A DNA stretch of 22,275 nucleotides from positions 1 to 22,275 of the forward strand of contig DIEZ01000087.1 of the NCBI GenBank assembly GCA_002418885.1, read 5' to 3'. This document shows positions 1 through 8,242 of this stretch, one piece after another (position 1 is the stretch's first letter; each line of letters starts with the position of its first letter). Source of the DNA: Syntrophaceae bacterium UBA5761 (lineage in GTDB: Bacteria > Desulfobacterota > Syntrophia > Syntrophales > UBA4778). The notes below the pieces were generated by a model. That model made no database searches. It had not been told where the DNA came from and saw only the letters and a program-made list of their open reading frames with translations. A program made the translations under genes and the position numbers.

Positions 1-2
1 AG

Positions 3-1412
3 GTGTTGGAGATTTTCACGACGAAGGGTAATGTGAATACGGCTTTTGAGTACGGCGGCGGGGGCGTGGAAAGTCTGTCCGTCCCCGAGAGGGCAACGAT
101 CGCAAACATGGGCGCCGAGTGCGGGGTCACGACCTCCATCTTCCCAAGCGACGAGGTCACGAGGGTATTTTTGAAGTCGCAGGGCCGGGAGGGAGACTGG
201 AGGAGAGTGGAATCGGACAGGGACGCAGACTACGAGCGCGTCGTTGACATTGACCTTTCAGGCCTTGTCCCGCTTGCCGCCTTGCCCCACAGCCCGGACA
301 ACATCGCCGCCGTCAGCGACATTGCGGGTGTTCCGGTGGACCAGGTCTGCATCGGGAGCTGTACGAACGCCTCTTACCGCGACCTCGCGATCGTGGCGGA
401 GATGCTCAGAGGGAAGACGGTTCACCCTGATGTCAGTTTTGTGCTGTCGACCGGGTCGAGGCAGGTCCTGCTCAACCTTGCCAGGCAGGGGTATCTGGAA
501 GTCTTGGCCGCAGCGGGTGCCCGGATCATGGAGAGCGCCTGTGGTTTTTGCATCGGCAACAGCCAGAGTCCGATGTCGGGGGGCGTTTCTCTGAGGACAT
601 CGAACAGGAATTTTATGGGCCGATCGGGGACGAAGGACGCGCGGGTATACCTGGTCAGCGCCGAAACAGCGGCGGCGGCCGTGGTCACGGGACGGATAAC
701 CGACCCGAGGGAGCTGGGCATTCCCTACCCAAAGGTGGAGATGCCGGGGAGTTTTATCGTAGACGACAGGATGATCATCAGGCCGGAAGAGGCCGGAAAA
801 AGCCGTTTCAGAGAAATTTACAGGGGGCCGAATATCGGAACCCCGCCGGTAAACGATCCGCTTCCCGACCAGATCGACGGTGAGGTCACGATCGTCGTGG
901 GGGATAAGATAACGACGGACCATATAATCCCTGCCGGGGCCAGGATGAAATACAGGTCGAACATCCCGAAGTATTCCGAGTTCGTGTTCGAATCGGTCGA
1001 CCCGGGATTCGCCGGTCGGGCGGCTAAAATCAAGGAAGAAGGGCGGCATAACATCATCGTGGCGGGCCTTTCTTACGGCCAGGGCTCGTCGCGGGAACAC
1101 GCAGCCCTCTGCCCGATGTATCTTGGGGTGAAGGTCGTCATCGCGAAATCATTCGAACGGATTCATGCCTCGAACCTTGTGAACGTCGGCATCCTGCCGC
1201 TGGTTTTCAGGGATGAAGGCGACTACAACAGCATCCGGCAAGGAGACCGTTTAGAGATCGACAATTTGAGGGAGGCCCTCGAGAAGGGGGAAGAGGTGAG
1301 GGTGAAGAATCTGACCGGGGGGTATGAATTCAGGACGTTTTTAGAGCTGACGGACCGGCAGGTCGCGATTGTGCTCGCGGGTGGGGCCTTGAACTATGGA
1401 AAAGGCCGATGA
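3..1412 (+). CDS. Aconitate hydratase, 5'-truncated by the window edge
   Basis: Aconitase interconverts citrate and isocitrate through cis-aconitate with a [4Fe-4S] cluster in the TCA cycle. The visible 469 residues cover the C-terminal part of the catalytic half plus the swivel domain. All three cluster cysteines are present: C120 in GSCTN, and C180 and C183 in ACGFCIGNS. The swivel domain carries the substrate-binding YGQGSSREHA motif near residues 358-367. The reading frame is open to the left edge, so the GTG at position 3 is probably not the true start; the N-terminal cluster-domain residues lie outside the window. The order and length suggest the roughly 640-residue type of aconitase rather than the 850-900-residue AcnA or AcnB, but this cannot be settled from a fragment. 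The next gene, isocitrate dehydrogenase, begins 42 bases downstream and catalyses the following pathway step. Confidence 0.93.
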   Translation: MLEIFTTKGNVNTAFEYGGGGVESLSVPERATIANMGAECGVTTSIFPSDEVTRVFLKSQGREGDWRRVESDRDADYERVVDIDLSGLVPLAALPHSPDNIAAVSDIAGVPVDQVCIGSCTNASYRDLAIVAEMLRGKTVHPDVSFVLSTGSRQVLLNLARQGYLEVLAAAGARIMESACGFCIGNSQSPMSGGVSLRTSNRNFMGRSGTKDARVYLVSAETAAAAVVTGRITDPRELGIPYPKVEMPGSFIVDDRMIIRPEEAGKSRFREIYRGPNIGTPPVNDPLPDQIDGEVTIVVGDKITTDHIIPAGARMKYRSNIPKYSEFVFESVDPGFAGRAAKIKEEGRHNIIVAGLSYGQGSSREHAALCPMYLGVKVVIAKSFERIHASNLVNVGILPLVFRDEGDYNSIRQGDRLEIDNLREALEKGEEVRVKNLTGGYEFRTFLELTDRQVAIVLAGGALNYGKGR

Positions 1413-1454
1413 CCAATCCGGTATGGGGTCGATATTGAGAAGATTAGGAAGACT

Positions 1455-2669
1455 ATGACTAAAATCAGAAACAAGACGCCGATAGTGGAGATGGACGGCG
1501 ACGAGATGACGCGTGTGATGTGGCGGATGGTGAAGGAGAAACTACTTTTGCCGTGGGTTGACCTGAAGACGGAATACTACGACCTCCACGTCAAGCATCG
1601 TGACGAGACGGACGATCAGGTGACGATAGACGCCGCCCGGGCGATCATGAAATACGGTGTGGGGGTCAAGTGCGCGACGATCACGCCCAACCAGGACCGG
1701 GTCATCGAATATGGGCTGAAGAAGCAGTGGAAAAGCCCGAACGGGACGATCAGGGCGATGCTTGACGGCATGGTTTTTCGCAAGCCCATCATGGTGAGGA
1801 ACATCAAACCGCTTGTTTCCACGTGGAAGAAACCCATAACCATCGGACGGCATGCCGCCGGCGATGTTTATGAAGGTTCGGAGATGTTGGTCCGGGAAGA
1901 GGGAAAGGCAGAACTCGTCTTCACGTCTTCTTCAGGCCAGGTCTCGCGGCAGACGGTCAAGGACTTCAGGGGCCCGGGGATCGTCCAGGGAATACACAAC
2001 ACCGACGATTCGATCAGGAGTTTTGCCCGGGCATGTTTTGCTTACGCACTGGATCAGAAGGTTGACCTGTGGTTCAGCACCAAGGATACGATATCCAAGG
2101 TCTACGACGCCCGCTTTCGGGACATCTTTCAAGAAGAGTATGAGGCGAATTGGAAACAGAAATTCGCCGATTCCCGCATTTCTTATTTCTTTACCCTGAT
2201 CGACGATGCCGTGGCAAGGGTCGTGCGTTCGGAGGGTGGGATGCTCTGGGCATTGAAGAATTACGACGGGGACGTCATGTCCGATATGGTGGCCTCGGCC
2301 TGCGGAAGCCTGGCCATGATGACGTCGGTCCTCGTGTCTCCAAAGGGGTGGTACGAGTACGAGGCCGCCCACGGGACGGTCCAGAGACACTACTACAAAC
2401 ATCTCGCCGGCGAGGAGACGTCGACGAACCCCATGGCGCTCATCTTCGCCTGGTCCGGCGGGCTCAGGAAAAGGGGAGAGATCGACGGGACGCCGGATGT
2501 AGTGAGGTTTGCCGATGCCCTCGAGGCGGCGGCCGTCGAGACCGTCGAATCGGGGGTGATGACCGGTGACCTCCTGGCGGTTGCCGAAAAAAGTCAGGCC
2601 GACAGGAAAGTAAACACCGAGGATTTTATCGATGCCATTGCCGAGAACCTTCGAAGAAAGCTGTCATAA
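1455..2669 (+). CDS. icd: Isocitrate dehydrogenase (NADP+), eukaryote-like homodimeric type
   Basis: Oxidative decarboxylation of isocitrate to 2-oxoglutarate, giving NADPH. The 404-residue protein follows the IDH1/IDH2-type family almost end to end: [12 protein letters not shown] at the N-terminus, KSPNGTIR near residues 93-100 (the substrate serine and arginine), GRHA with R132, NYDGDVMSD supplying metal-binding aspartates, and [11 protein letters not shown] with ETSTNPMA. Residue numbering matches human IDH1 at S94 and R132. It is distinct from the E. coli Icd type. Start is the ATG at 1455, preceded by AGGAAG a few bases upstream. It directly follows aconitase, so citrate to 2-oxoglutarate is encoded in one transcription unit. 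The 3' end overlaps the proposed start of rlmN by 38 bases. Confidence 0.95.
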   Translation: MTKIRNKTPIVEMDGDEMTRVMWRMVKEKLLLPWVDLKTEYYDLHVKHRDETDDQVTIDAARAIMKYGVGVKCATITPNQDRVIEYGLKKQWKSPNGTIRAMLDGMVFRKPIMVRNIKPLVSTWKKPITIGRHAAGDVYEGSEMLVREEGKAELVFTSSSGQVSRQTVKDFRGPGIVQGIHNTDDSIRSFARACFAYALDQKVDLWFSTKDTISKVYDARFRDIFQEEYEANWKQKFADSRISYFFTLIDDAVARVVRSEGGMLWALKNYDGDVMSDMVASACGSLAMMTSVLVSPKGWYEYEAAHGTVQRHYYKHLAGEETSTNPMALIFAWSGGLRKRGEIDGTPDVVRFADALEAAAVETVESGVMTGDLLAVAEKSQADRKVNTEDFIDAIAENLRRKLS

Positions 2670-3723
2670 CGACTCGGCCGTTCGCGACCTTCCGGATGTC
2701 AAGGACATGACCCCGGAAGAGCTCGAAAGGTTCGTTGCCTTCACCGGGAAGGAAGGCTACCGGTCCAGGCAGATCATGAAGTGGGTCTATCGGTTCGGCG
2801 TCAGGTCCTTCGAAGAGATGACCGACCTTTCCAAGGCCTTCCGCCAAGAGTTGAAGGGCCTGGCCAGGATAAGCGAACTCGAGATCAGAAAAGTCCAGAC
2901 TTCGAAAGACGGGACGAAGAAGGTCCTCTTCCGCCTCGAGGACGGCCTCCATGTCGAGAGCGTCCTCATCCCGGGGAAACGGCACCGCACGCTCTGCGTC
3001 TCGACGCAGGCCGGTTGCCGGATGGGGTGTCGATTCTGTCTCACCGGTCGGGGCGGTTTCAAGAGAAATTTAAGGGTGTCGGAGATCACGGACCAGATAA
3101 CGGTGTGTCGGTTCAGGTTGCCCGAAGGTAAAGAGATCGACAACATCGTTATGATGGGTATGGGAGAGCCCCTCGACAACTATGAGAACGTCGTGAAGGC
3201 GGTGAGTGTCATTTCCTCGGATTGGGGGCTTGCGGTCTCGAACCGGAAGATAACCGTCTCGACCTGCGGCGTCGTCCCGATGATCGAAAGGCTGAGCAAC
3301 GACGCACAGGTCAACCTTGCCGTCTCCCTGAATGCGACAGACGATAAGACGAGGGCAAATCTCATGCCCGTCGGCAGGCTGTACCCGCTGAAGGACTTAC
3401 TCGGTGCCTGCAGGAAGTATCAGATGCCGCGCAGAAGGAGGATCACCTTCGAGTACATCCTGATGGACGGCATCAACTCATCCGTCGGGGATGCGGAAAA
3501 GCTGGCCGGGTTGCTTCGAGGGCTCCGCTGCAAAATAAACCTTATCGCCTTTAACGAGTATCCGGAGTCGGAATTCAGGTCGCCGCCCGCGGAAGCGGTC
3601 GAGGCCTTCAGAAGCTACCTGATAAAGAAGGGTTTCACTGCGATCCTGCGGGCGAGCAAGGGCTCCGACATACTGGCGGCGTGCGGCCAGTTGAGCGCCG
3701 TGGAAAGGGGTGACGGCGGATGA
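2632..3723 (+). CDS. rlmN: Dual-specificity 23S rRNA / tRNA adenine-C2 methyltransferase RlmN
   Basis: Radical SAM enzyme that methylates C2 of A2503 in 23S rRNA and, in many bacteria, A37 of some tRNAs. The radical SAM cluster motif CRMGCRFC gives C129, C133 and C136. The two further mechanistic cysteines are present: C122 in LCVSTQAGC and C351 in [16 protein letters not shown] near 174-183 is the SAM-binding GEP motif. The length of 363 residues is normal. The start at 2632 lies inside icd and has GAGGA eight bases upstream. The alternative ATG at 2707 has its AAGGA too close (one base) and would trim the N-terminal helix found in the family, so I prefer 2632. The stop codon overlaps the start of the next gene as ATGA, indicating translational coupling. 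Confidence 0.93.
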   Translation: MPLPRTFEESCHNDSAVRDLPDVKDMTPEELERFVAFTGKEGYRSRQIMKWVYRFGVRSFEEMTDLSKAFRQELKGLARISELEIRKVQTSKDGTKKVLFRLEDGLHVESVLIPGKRHRTLCVSTQAGCRMGCRFCLTGRGGFKRNLRVSEITDQITVCRFRLPEGKEIDNIVMMGMGEPLDNYENVVKAVSVISSDWGLAVSNRKITVSTCGVVPMIERLSNDAQVNLAVSLNATDDKTRANLMPVGRLYPLKDLLGACRKYQMPRRRRITFEYILMDGINSSVGDAEKLAGLLRGLRCKINLIAFNEYPESEFRSPPAEAVEAFRSYLIKKGFTAILRASKGSDILAACGQLSAVERGDGG

Positions 3724-5297
3724 CCCATCCCGGACTCGTCGAGGCGATGGCGGACCCCCGGTTTTACCCCCATAGGCCGGACCGAGTTGAGCTCGTCCAG
3801 ACGCACATCTCTTACATCTTCATCGCAGGAGACCTCGTTTTCAAGGTCAAAAAGGCAGTGGACTTCGAGTTCCTCGACTTCACGACCCTCGAAAAGAGGC
3901 GCAACTACTGCCGGGAAGAACTGCGGCTGAACAGACGTCTCGCACCGGAGGCGTACCTTGAGGTGGTGGCCGTACGCGAGGACGGCGGCCGTCTATTTCT
4001 CGGGATGGACACAGGGGATGTTGTGGAATATGCCGTCAAAATGGTGCGGCTGCCCCGGGAGCGGATGCTCAAGAAACTGCTCGCGGAGGGACGGGTGACT
4101 TCTTTGGTGATGGACGCCGTAGCCAAGAAGATAGCCGATTTTCACGCGACGGCTGAGACAGGTGGGAAGATAGACGAGATAGGCGGGGTCGACACGGTCC
4201 GGCGGAACCATGAGGAGAACTTCGAACAGACCCGCAAGTACATAGGCCGCACGATCAGGAAAGACCGGTACGATTTCATAGAAGCCTACGTCCTCCGGTT
4301 CATAGAATCGCAGAAAGAACTCTTGCATAAGAGAGTCAGAGACCATCGGATACGGGACTGCCACGGAGACCTCCACCTGGAGCACATCTGCCTGACGGAC
4401 GGGATCGTCGTCTTCGACTGCATAGAATTCAACGAGCGTTTCCGGTACGAGGATGTGGCCGCCGAGGTCGCGTTCCTCGCCATGGACCTGGACTTTAACG
4501 GTTACCCCGATTTTGGGGATCGGTTCGCGGAGTCCTACTGTCGATACGCCTGCGACCCGGAAGTCAAGGTACTCCTAAATTTCTACAAATGTTACTATGC
4601 CTACGTCAGGGGCAAGGTGACGAGTTTCAGGAGCGACGACGAGGCAGTAGCCGCCGGTGAAAGATGGGAGGCCGGGCAGACGGCTTCGCGATACTTCGAC
4701 CTCGCCTATCGGTACGCGGCGCGGCCGGAAAAACCGGTTGTCGTGGTGATGACGGGTCTCATGGGAACGGGCAAGAGCGTACTCGCCGGAAACCTTGCGC
4801 CCCTTCTGGGAGCTGAGGTCATCAGGACCGATGTTCTGAGAAAGGACTTGCTGGAGATTGAACCGACGGAGCGTCGCTACGAGGCATTCGGCCAGGGGAT
4901 CTATTCGGAGGAACTAACTGAAAAGACCTACGAAAAGGCGATTGAAGACGCAAGGCGCAACCTGAGGGAAGGCCGGTCTGTGATCGTCGATGCATCATTC
5001 AGGCGACGACACGACCGAATGAGGGTCAGGGCCATGAGCCTCGAAGAAGGGGCGGATTTTTTTGTCCTTGAGTGTGTATGCCCGGAAGAGGTGATCAAGA
5101 AACGGCTGGACGTAAGGATAAACGACCGGGAAGAGCCGTCCGACGGCCGGTGGGAACTCTTCGCAGAACAGAAAAGGCTATTCGAGCCCGTCGAGGAATA
5201 CACCGCCAAGGAGCATGCAGTCATCGACACCTCCGGGCCGACGGAGGTGTCGATGAGCACGGCTATTCGGAGAATCAGGCTCGGTGACGAAAGCTAA
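3720..5297 (+). CDS. Aminoglycoside phosphotransferase-like kinase domain fused to P-loop kinase domain
   Basis: A 525-residue two-domain protein. Residues about 25-335 resemble the aminoglycoside phosphotransferase/choline kinase fold: an N-lobe FKVKKAVDFEFLDF near 41-54, a catalytic-loop CHGDLHLEHI at 214-223, and VFDCIEFNERFRYED at 231-245 in the place of the metal-binding DFE-type motif. Residues about 338-525 form a P-loop ATPase/kinase of the AAA_33 type with a Walker A GLMGTGKS at 346-353 and VIVDASFRRR later. Such fusions are widespread but, as far as I know, have no settled substrate; antibiotic resistance should not be assumed. The gene overlaps rlmN by ATGA. Its TAA stop shares bases with the TAG stop of the convergent bamD gene. 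No gene symbol is warranted. Confidence 0.85.
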   Translation: MTHPGLVEAMADPRFYPHRPDRVELVQTHISYIFIAGDLVFKVKKAVDFEFLDFTTLEKRRNYCREELRLNRRLAPEAYLEVVAVREDGGRLFLGMDTGDVVEYAVKMVRLPRERMLKKLLAEGRVTSLVMDAVAKKIADFHATAETGGKIDEIGGVDTVRRNHEENFEQTRKYIGRTIRKDRYDFIEAYVLRFIESQKELLHKRVRDHRIRDCHGDLHLEHICLTDGIVVFDCIEFNERFRYEDVAAEVAFLAMDLDFNGYPDFGDRFAESYCRYACDPEVKVLLNFYKCYYAYVRGKVTSFRSDDEAVAAGERWEAGQTASRYFDLAYRYAARPEKPVVVVMTGLMGTGKSVLAGNLAPLLGAEVIRTDVLRKDLLEIEPTERRYEAFGQGIYSEELTEKTYEKAIEDARRNLREGRSVIVDASFRRRHDRMRVRAMSLEEGADFFVLECVCPEEVIKKRLDVRINDREEPSDGRWELFAEQKRLFEPVEEYTAKEHAVIDTSGPTEVSMSTAIRRIRLGDES

Positions 5298-6070
5298 CCT
5301 TTCTTTTTGTCTTTTCCTTTACTGTCGGTCTTCTTCTGATTTTTCAGCGTCTCTTTTTCCTTTTCTTCTCGCTCTTTGGCCAGTCGTTCCCGTTCATCGA
5401 CCTCGATTCGCTTTCGCGTTTCCGCAAGAAAATAAGCCACCTTGTAATCAAGTCCGAGGTTGGGGTATTCTTTTTCGATCAGCTCGAACCTCTTCAACGC
5501 CGCCTTGTACTGCTTCATCTTGAAATAGAAGTGGCCTACATAGAATTCGTGTTCAGCCAAGCGTTTTTTGCATTCACGCAACTTTTGCTGTGCGAGAGCG
5601 GCGAATCTGCTGGAAGGGAACTGCGAGATGAGCCTTTCGAACTCTTTTTTTGCCTTGAGCGTCTCCGTTTGGTCTCGGTCTATACTCGACATCTGCTTGT
5701 AATGGCACATACCTAACTGGTAGACGGCGTAAGGTACGTTAGGATTGGTCGGATGGAGGTTGATGAACTCGGTGTAATTCATCTCCGCTTCGACAAAAAG
5801 GCCGTCGCTGAAGTAGGAGTCCGCTATCCCGAGCTCGGCCATCAGGGCGAGCTTACTCAACGGGTGCTCCTCTTTGATGCGCTGGAAGAGCTCGATCGCC
5901 TTTTTGTAATCCTCTTTGTGATAGTACCAGACCGCTCTGTCGTAAAGGGCCTCGGGGCTGTTGAGGGGCGTTCGCGAACGGGTAAGGAAACCGCAGCTGC
6001 ACACTATAAGAAGGACGGGAATTAACAATAAGAATGCGGCCCTAAACCTTCTGGAACCTGCTTGTCTCAA
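5294..6070 (-). CDS. bamD: Outer membrane protein assembly lipoprotein BamD
   Basis: BamD is the essential TPR lipoprotein of the BAM complex, which inserts beta-barrel proteins into the outer membrane from the periplasmic side. The 258 residues begin with a basic n-region and a hydrophobic core (AAFLLLIPVLLIV) ending in the lipobox VCSC, so C26 is the likely lipidated cysteine. TPR-like helices follow, including ALYDRAVWYYHKEDYKKAIE near 41-60 and VYQLGMCHYKQM. The C-terminus is a lysine/glutamate-rich tail (EEKEKETLKNQKKTDSKGKDKKKG region) that is low complexity. The start is TTG at 6070, with AAGGTG upstream inside the end of trxA; no ATG or GTG start is in frame. One base separates it from the trxA stop, so the two are probably co-transcribed. 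YfiO/ComL family is the alternative name. Confidence 0.9.
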   Translation of the reverse strand: MRQAGSRRFRAAFLLLIPVLLIVCSCGFLTRSRTPLNSPEALYDRAVWYYHKEDYKKAIELFQRIKEEHPLSKLALMAELGIADSYFSDGLFVEAEMNYTEFINLHPTNPNVPYAVYQLGMCHYKQMSSIDRDQTETLKAKKEFERLISQFPSSRFAALAQQKLRECKKRLAEHEFYVGHFYFKMKQYKAALKRFELIEKEYPNLGLDYKVAYFLAETRKRIEVDERERLAKEREEKEKETLKNQKKTDSKGKDKKKG

Positions 6071-6071
6071 G

Positions 6072-6404
6072 TCACAGCACCTTCTTCAGGAGATTTTCGA
6101 GGCGATCCTTGGAAGTCAAACCGACGACCGTTTCGACGGCCTTGCCGTCTTTGAACAGGATGAGGGTGGGAATGCTCCTGACATTGTATGACTCGGCTGT
6201 CTTGCGATTATCGTCGATGTTGATTTTCGCGACCTTTACCCTGCCTTTGAATTGCGCGGCCAGTTCTTCAAGTGTGGGTGCGATTGCCCGGCAAGGGCCG
6301 CACCAGGGCGCCCAGAAGTCCACAAGAGCGGGTTTATCGCCCTTCAGGATATCCGTCTCGAAATCGTCGTCACTAAGATGGATCACCGGACTCTCTTCTG
6401 TCAT
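6072..6404 (-). CDS. trxA: Thioredoxin
   Basis: Cytoplasmic dithiol-disulfide oxidoreductase. The 110-residue protein has the classic active site WCGPC with C35 and C38, the preceding VDFWAPW strand, and the cis-proline loop SIPTLILF near 77-84 followed by FKDGK. There is no signal peptide. The ATG start at 6404 is preceded by a strong GAGGAGG Shine-Dalgarno about seven bases upstream, and a sigma70-like promoter lies just beyond it. It is the first gene of a short minus-strand operon with bamD, and is divergent from the MTAP-family gene. Length and motifs are normal for TrxA. Confidence 0.96.
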   Translation of the reverse strand: MTEESPVIHLSDDDFETDILKGDKPALVDFWAPWCGPCRAIAPTLEELAAQFKGRVKVAKINIDDNRKTAESYNVRSIPTLILFKDGKAVETVVGLTSKDRLENLLKKVL

Positions 6405-6432
6405 GGAAGGCCTCCTCGAATATTCTCCTATG

Positions 6433-6462
6433 AATATGCCACAGGATGTTGGGCGCTGTCAA
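6433..6462 (-). promoter_or_regulatory. Putative sigma70-type promoter of trxA-bamD
   Basis: On the minus strand the -35 box TTGACA (6457-6462, perfect consensus) is followed by an 18-base spacer and a -10 box CATATT (6433-6438, four of six). It lies about 30 bases before the trxA start codon, in the divergent region shared with the MTAP-family gene. Confidence 0.5.
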
Positions 6463-6490
6463 TCGAAAAGCCACCGGACATCTATGGGTT

Positions 6491-6519
6491 TTGACAGTGA
6501 TTTTTTTATCTGCTATAAG
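6491..6519 (+). promoter_or_regulatory. Strong sigma70-type promoter of the MTAP-family/adenosyltransferase operon
   Basis: The -35 box TTGACA (6491-6496) is perfect, the spacer is exactly 17 bases, and the -10 box TATAAG (6514-6519) matches at five of six positions. Transcription would begin near 6526, so the next gene starts at the ATG at 6551; an in-frame start at 6446 would be upstream of the promoter. Confidence 0.75.
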
Positions 6520-6550
6520 CGCGGCAATCAGCAGGGAGAGAGGGGACGAC

Positions 6551-7261
6551 ATGGAGCGGCTGGGGATCGTCACAGGAACGTTGGCTTTAAGGGAGAAAGC
6601 ATTGTTCGAAGCCGCTGAAAAGAAATCGGTAGAGAATGAATACGGCAAGACCGTCGTTTATGTATGTGGTGACGTGGTTCTGGTTCCAAGACATGGAGAA
6701 GCGGGGAAGTACGTATTGCCTCATCTGATCAACCATCCTGCGAACATGAAGGCGCTGAAAGACCTCGGCGTAGAAGAGGTGATTGCCGTAAATTCGACCG
6801 GGTCGCTGAAGAAAGCACTTGCGCCGGGGATGTTCGTCGTGCCGGATGATTTTATCTTCCTGGCGGGAGGGCCGACCGTTTTCAGAGAAGAACCGGTACA
6901 CATCACACCTAATCTTAGCCTGAAGGTGCGCCTGAGACTGATGGAAGCGGCGGCGGCGGCCGGGGTCGTGGTTGTAGACAAGGGAGTCTACTGGCAGACG
7001 ATGGGGCCGAGGTTAGAGACGAAGGCGGAGATCGTGATGATGGCCGGCTATGCCGAGGTCGTCGGTATGACGATGGCGAGCGAGGCCATTGTGGCAAAAG
7101 AGCTCGATATGGAGTATGCGTCGCTTTGTTCCGTCGATAATTATGCCCACGGCATCGAAGAGAGGGAATTGAGCATGGAGCAGATCCTCCGGCAGTCCCG
7201 AGAAAACGCGGAATCCGTGAACAGGATAATTTCTAAGTACTTAGAGAGGAGGAGGGGATGA
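6551..7261 (+). CDS. MTAP-family purine nucleoside phosphorylase
   Basis: Phosphorolysis of a purine nucleoside such as 5'-methylthioadenosine or a related 5'-deoxynucleoside, releasing base and ribose 1-phosphate. The 236-residue protein shows the family phosphate/ribose signature PRHGEAGKYVLPHLINHPAN at 46-65, NSTGSL at 81-86, KGVYWQTMGPRLETKAEI at 144-161, and GMTMASEAIVAKEL near 172-185. The base-contact region reads CSVDNYAHGI, and I cannot tell from this whether adenine or a 6-oxopurine is preferred. It is slightly shorter than most MTAPs at its N-terminus. The ATG at 6551 was chosen because it has a GA-rich ribosome binding site and lies just downstream of the promoter at 6491-6519. 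Its stop overlaps the next start as ATGA. Confidence 0.85.
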   Translation: MERLGIVTGTLALREKALFEAAEKKSVENEYGKTVVYVCGDVVLVPRHGEAGKYVLPHLINHPANMKALKDLGVEEVIAVNSTGSLKKALAPGMFVVPDDFIFLAGGPTVFREEPVHITPNLSLKVRLRLMEAAAAAGVVVVDKGVYWQTMGPRLETKAEIVMMAGYAEVVGMTMASEAIVAKELDMEYASLCSVDNYAHGIEERELSMEQILRQSRENAESVNRIISKYLERRRG

Positions 7262-7785
7262 AGTTTTCGAAAAAAGGAGACGGAGGGGAGACTAGCCTGT
7301 TGGGGGGACAGCGGGTTCCCAAATACGACCCGAGGCCGGATACTTACGGAACTCTTGACGAAGCCAGCTCCGCCCTCGGCGTGGCGAGGGCCATGACGAA
7401 AGACGCCAGCATCAAGGAGATCATCCTGGGGGTACAGAAAGACCTTCTTGTTCTCGGGGCCGAGCTTGCAGCCCTGCCCGAGGACTGCAAGAAACTCGGA
7501 AAATTGGTCGGCCTTGAGCACGTCAGGCGTCTGGAAGATACCATCGATGAACTTCAGAAAAGCGTCAAACTCAAGAACGAGTTCATCTATCCCGGAGAAA
7601 GCCTGGCTGCGGCTCAGATTGACCTGGGCCGCACCATCGTCCGCAGGGCTGAAAGGAAGGCAGCGAGGCTGAAAAACGATGGCCTCATCGACCGGGCAGA
7701 GATCAATCAATATCTTAACAGGCTGGCGGACATGCTGTTTACGCTTGCCAGGTATGAAGAAGAGACCTTCCGTGTGAGGGACTAA
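7258..7785 (+). CDS. Cob(I)yrinic acid a,c-diamide adenosyltransferase, PduO type
   Basis: Transfers the 5'-deoxyadenosyl group of ATP to cob(I)alamin, making adenosylcobalamin. The 175-residue sequence has the PduO-type ATP-binding N-terminus (KKGDGGETSLLGGQRVPK, residues 5-22), then YGTLDEASSALG near 30-41, the central RRAERKAARL around 130, and NQYLNRLADMLFTLAR near the C-terminus. These are the usual marks of the trimeric helical-bundle family, as opposed to CobA/BtuR or EutT. The start overlaps the preceding phosphorylase stop by ATGA, so the two are translationally coupled. The TAA stop shares bases with the TAG stop of the convergent gene. Confidence 0.92.
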   Translation: MKFSKKGDGGETSLLGGQRVPKYDPRPDTYGTLDEASSALGVARAMTKDASIKEIILGVQKDLLVLGAELAALPEDCKKLGKLVGLEHVRRLEDTIDELQKSVKLKNEFIYPGESLAAAQIDLGRTIVRRAERKAARLKNDGLIDRAEINQYLNRLADMLFTLARYEEETFRVRD

Positions 7786-8216
7786 AAGGCGCCGAGCTGG
7801 CAGGCCGAGACTTTCAGCTTGAGGGCTTCGCAGGCCGAGGCGACCCTGATCTTGGCCATGCGAAACTTCTTGGCGATTTCCCAGGATGCGGCACAGGGGA
7901 GGCGGTCGTCGACAAGGGCGTCTTGGATCGCATCCGCGAGGGAACGATCGACTGTTTCGGCCGGTTTTAGAATCCTGCTCACTGGACTATAACCGAAAAG
8001 GCCGAGCTGGCACATCGAAATCCTGACGCCGAGGACGTCCATGGTGAAGCCCACCTCTCCCGGGGTAACCCCTTTCGCCGCGGCGATACCGAAGGCCTGA
8101 GCACAGGTCAGCTCGCCGTCCTTGGCCGTCGATTTTATCTCCCCTGCGAGTATCGGGTCTATCTTCCGGTCCGGCGGATGTTTCTTTGAAAGTCCCTTTT
8201 TATCCTTTTTCATCAT
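7782..8216 (-). CDS. Unrecognised protein of two tandem 55-residue CQLG repeats
   Basis: I do not recognise a named family. The 144-residue protein has a lysine-rich leader (residues 1-18) and then two copies of one unit, 20-74 and 90-144, which align with no gap and share 18 of 55 residues. Each unit contains L.CA at positions 17-20 (C38, C108), IA at 25-26, and ends in S.CQLG.F (C69, C139). The two units are joined by GYSPVSRILKPAETV. The pattern of short helices followed by a beta-like VRIS/LKVS strand resembles a winged-helix fold, but that is a guess. There is no signal peptide or membrane segment. It starts at ATG 8216 (a second ATG follows directly), 26 bases after the ACT-domain gene, and is the last gene of the paaK-ACT operon. 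The conserved cysteines could bind metal or respond to redox state. Confidence 0.75.
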   Translation of the reverse strand: MMKKDKKGLSKKHPPDRKIDPILAGEIKSTAKDGELTCAQAFGIAAAKGVTPGEVGFTMDVLGVRISMCQLGLFGYSPVSRILKPAETVDRSLADAIQDALVDDRLPCAASWEIAKKFRMAKIRVASACEALKLKVSACQLGAF

Positions 8217-8242
8217 AACCTCTTTGAGCTGAATCCCTTGTC

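Noticed and set aside
258-1100. Long open frame antisense to aconitase
   Set aside because: It is proline/arginine/histidine-rich, resembles no protein family and lies entirely opposite a clear aconitase; a GC-rich shadow frame.
3720-4740. Aminoglycoside resistance gene
   Set aside because: The domain is only phosphotransferase-like, is fused to a P-loop kinase, and sits in a housekeeping operon; nothing supports a resistance role.
6446-6550. Upstream extension of the MTAP-family gene
   Set aside because: The promoter at 6491-6519 lies inside this stretch, so the extended start would not be transcribed from it; the ATG at 6551 has the ribosome binding site.
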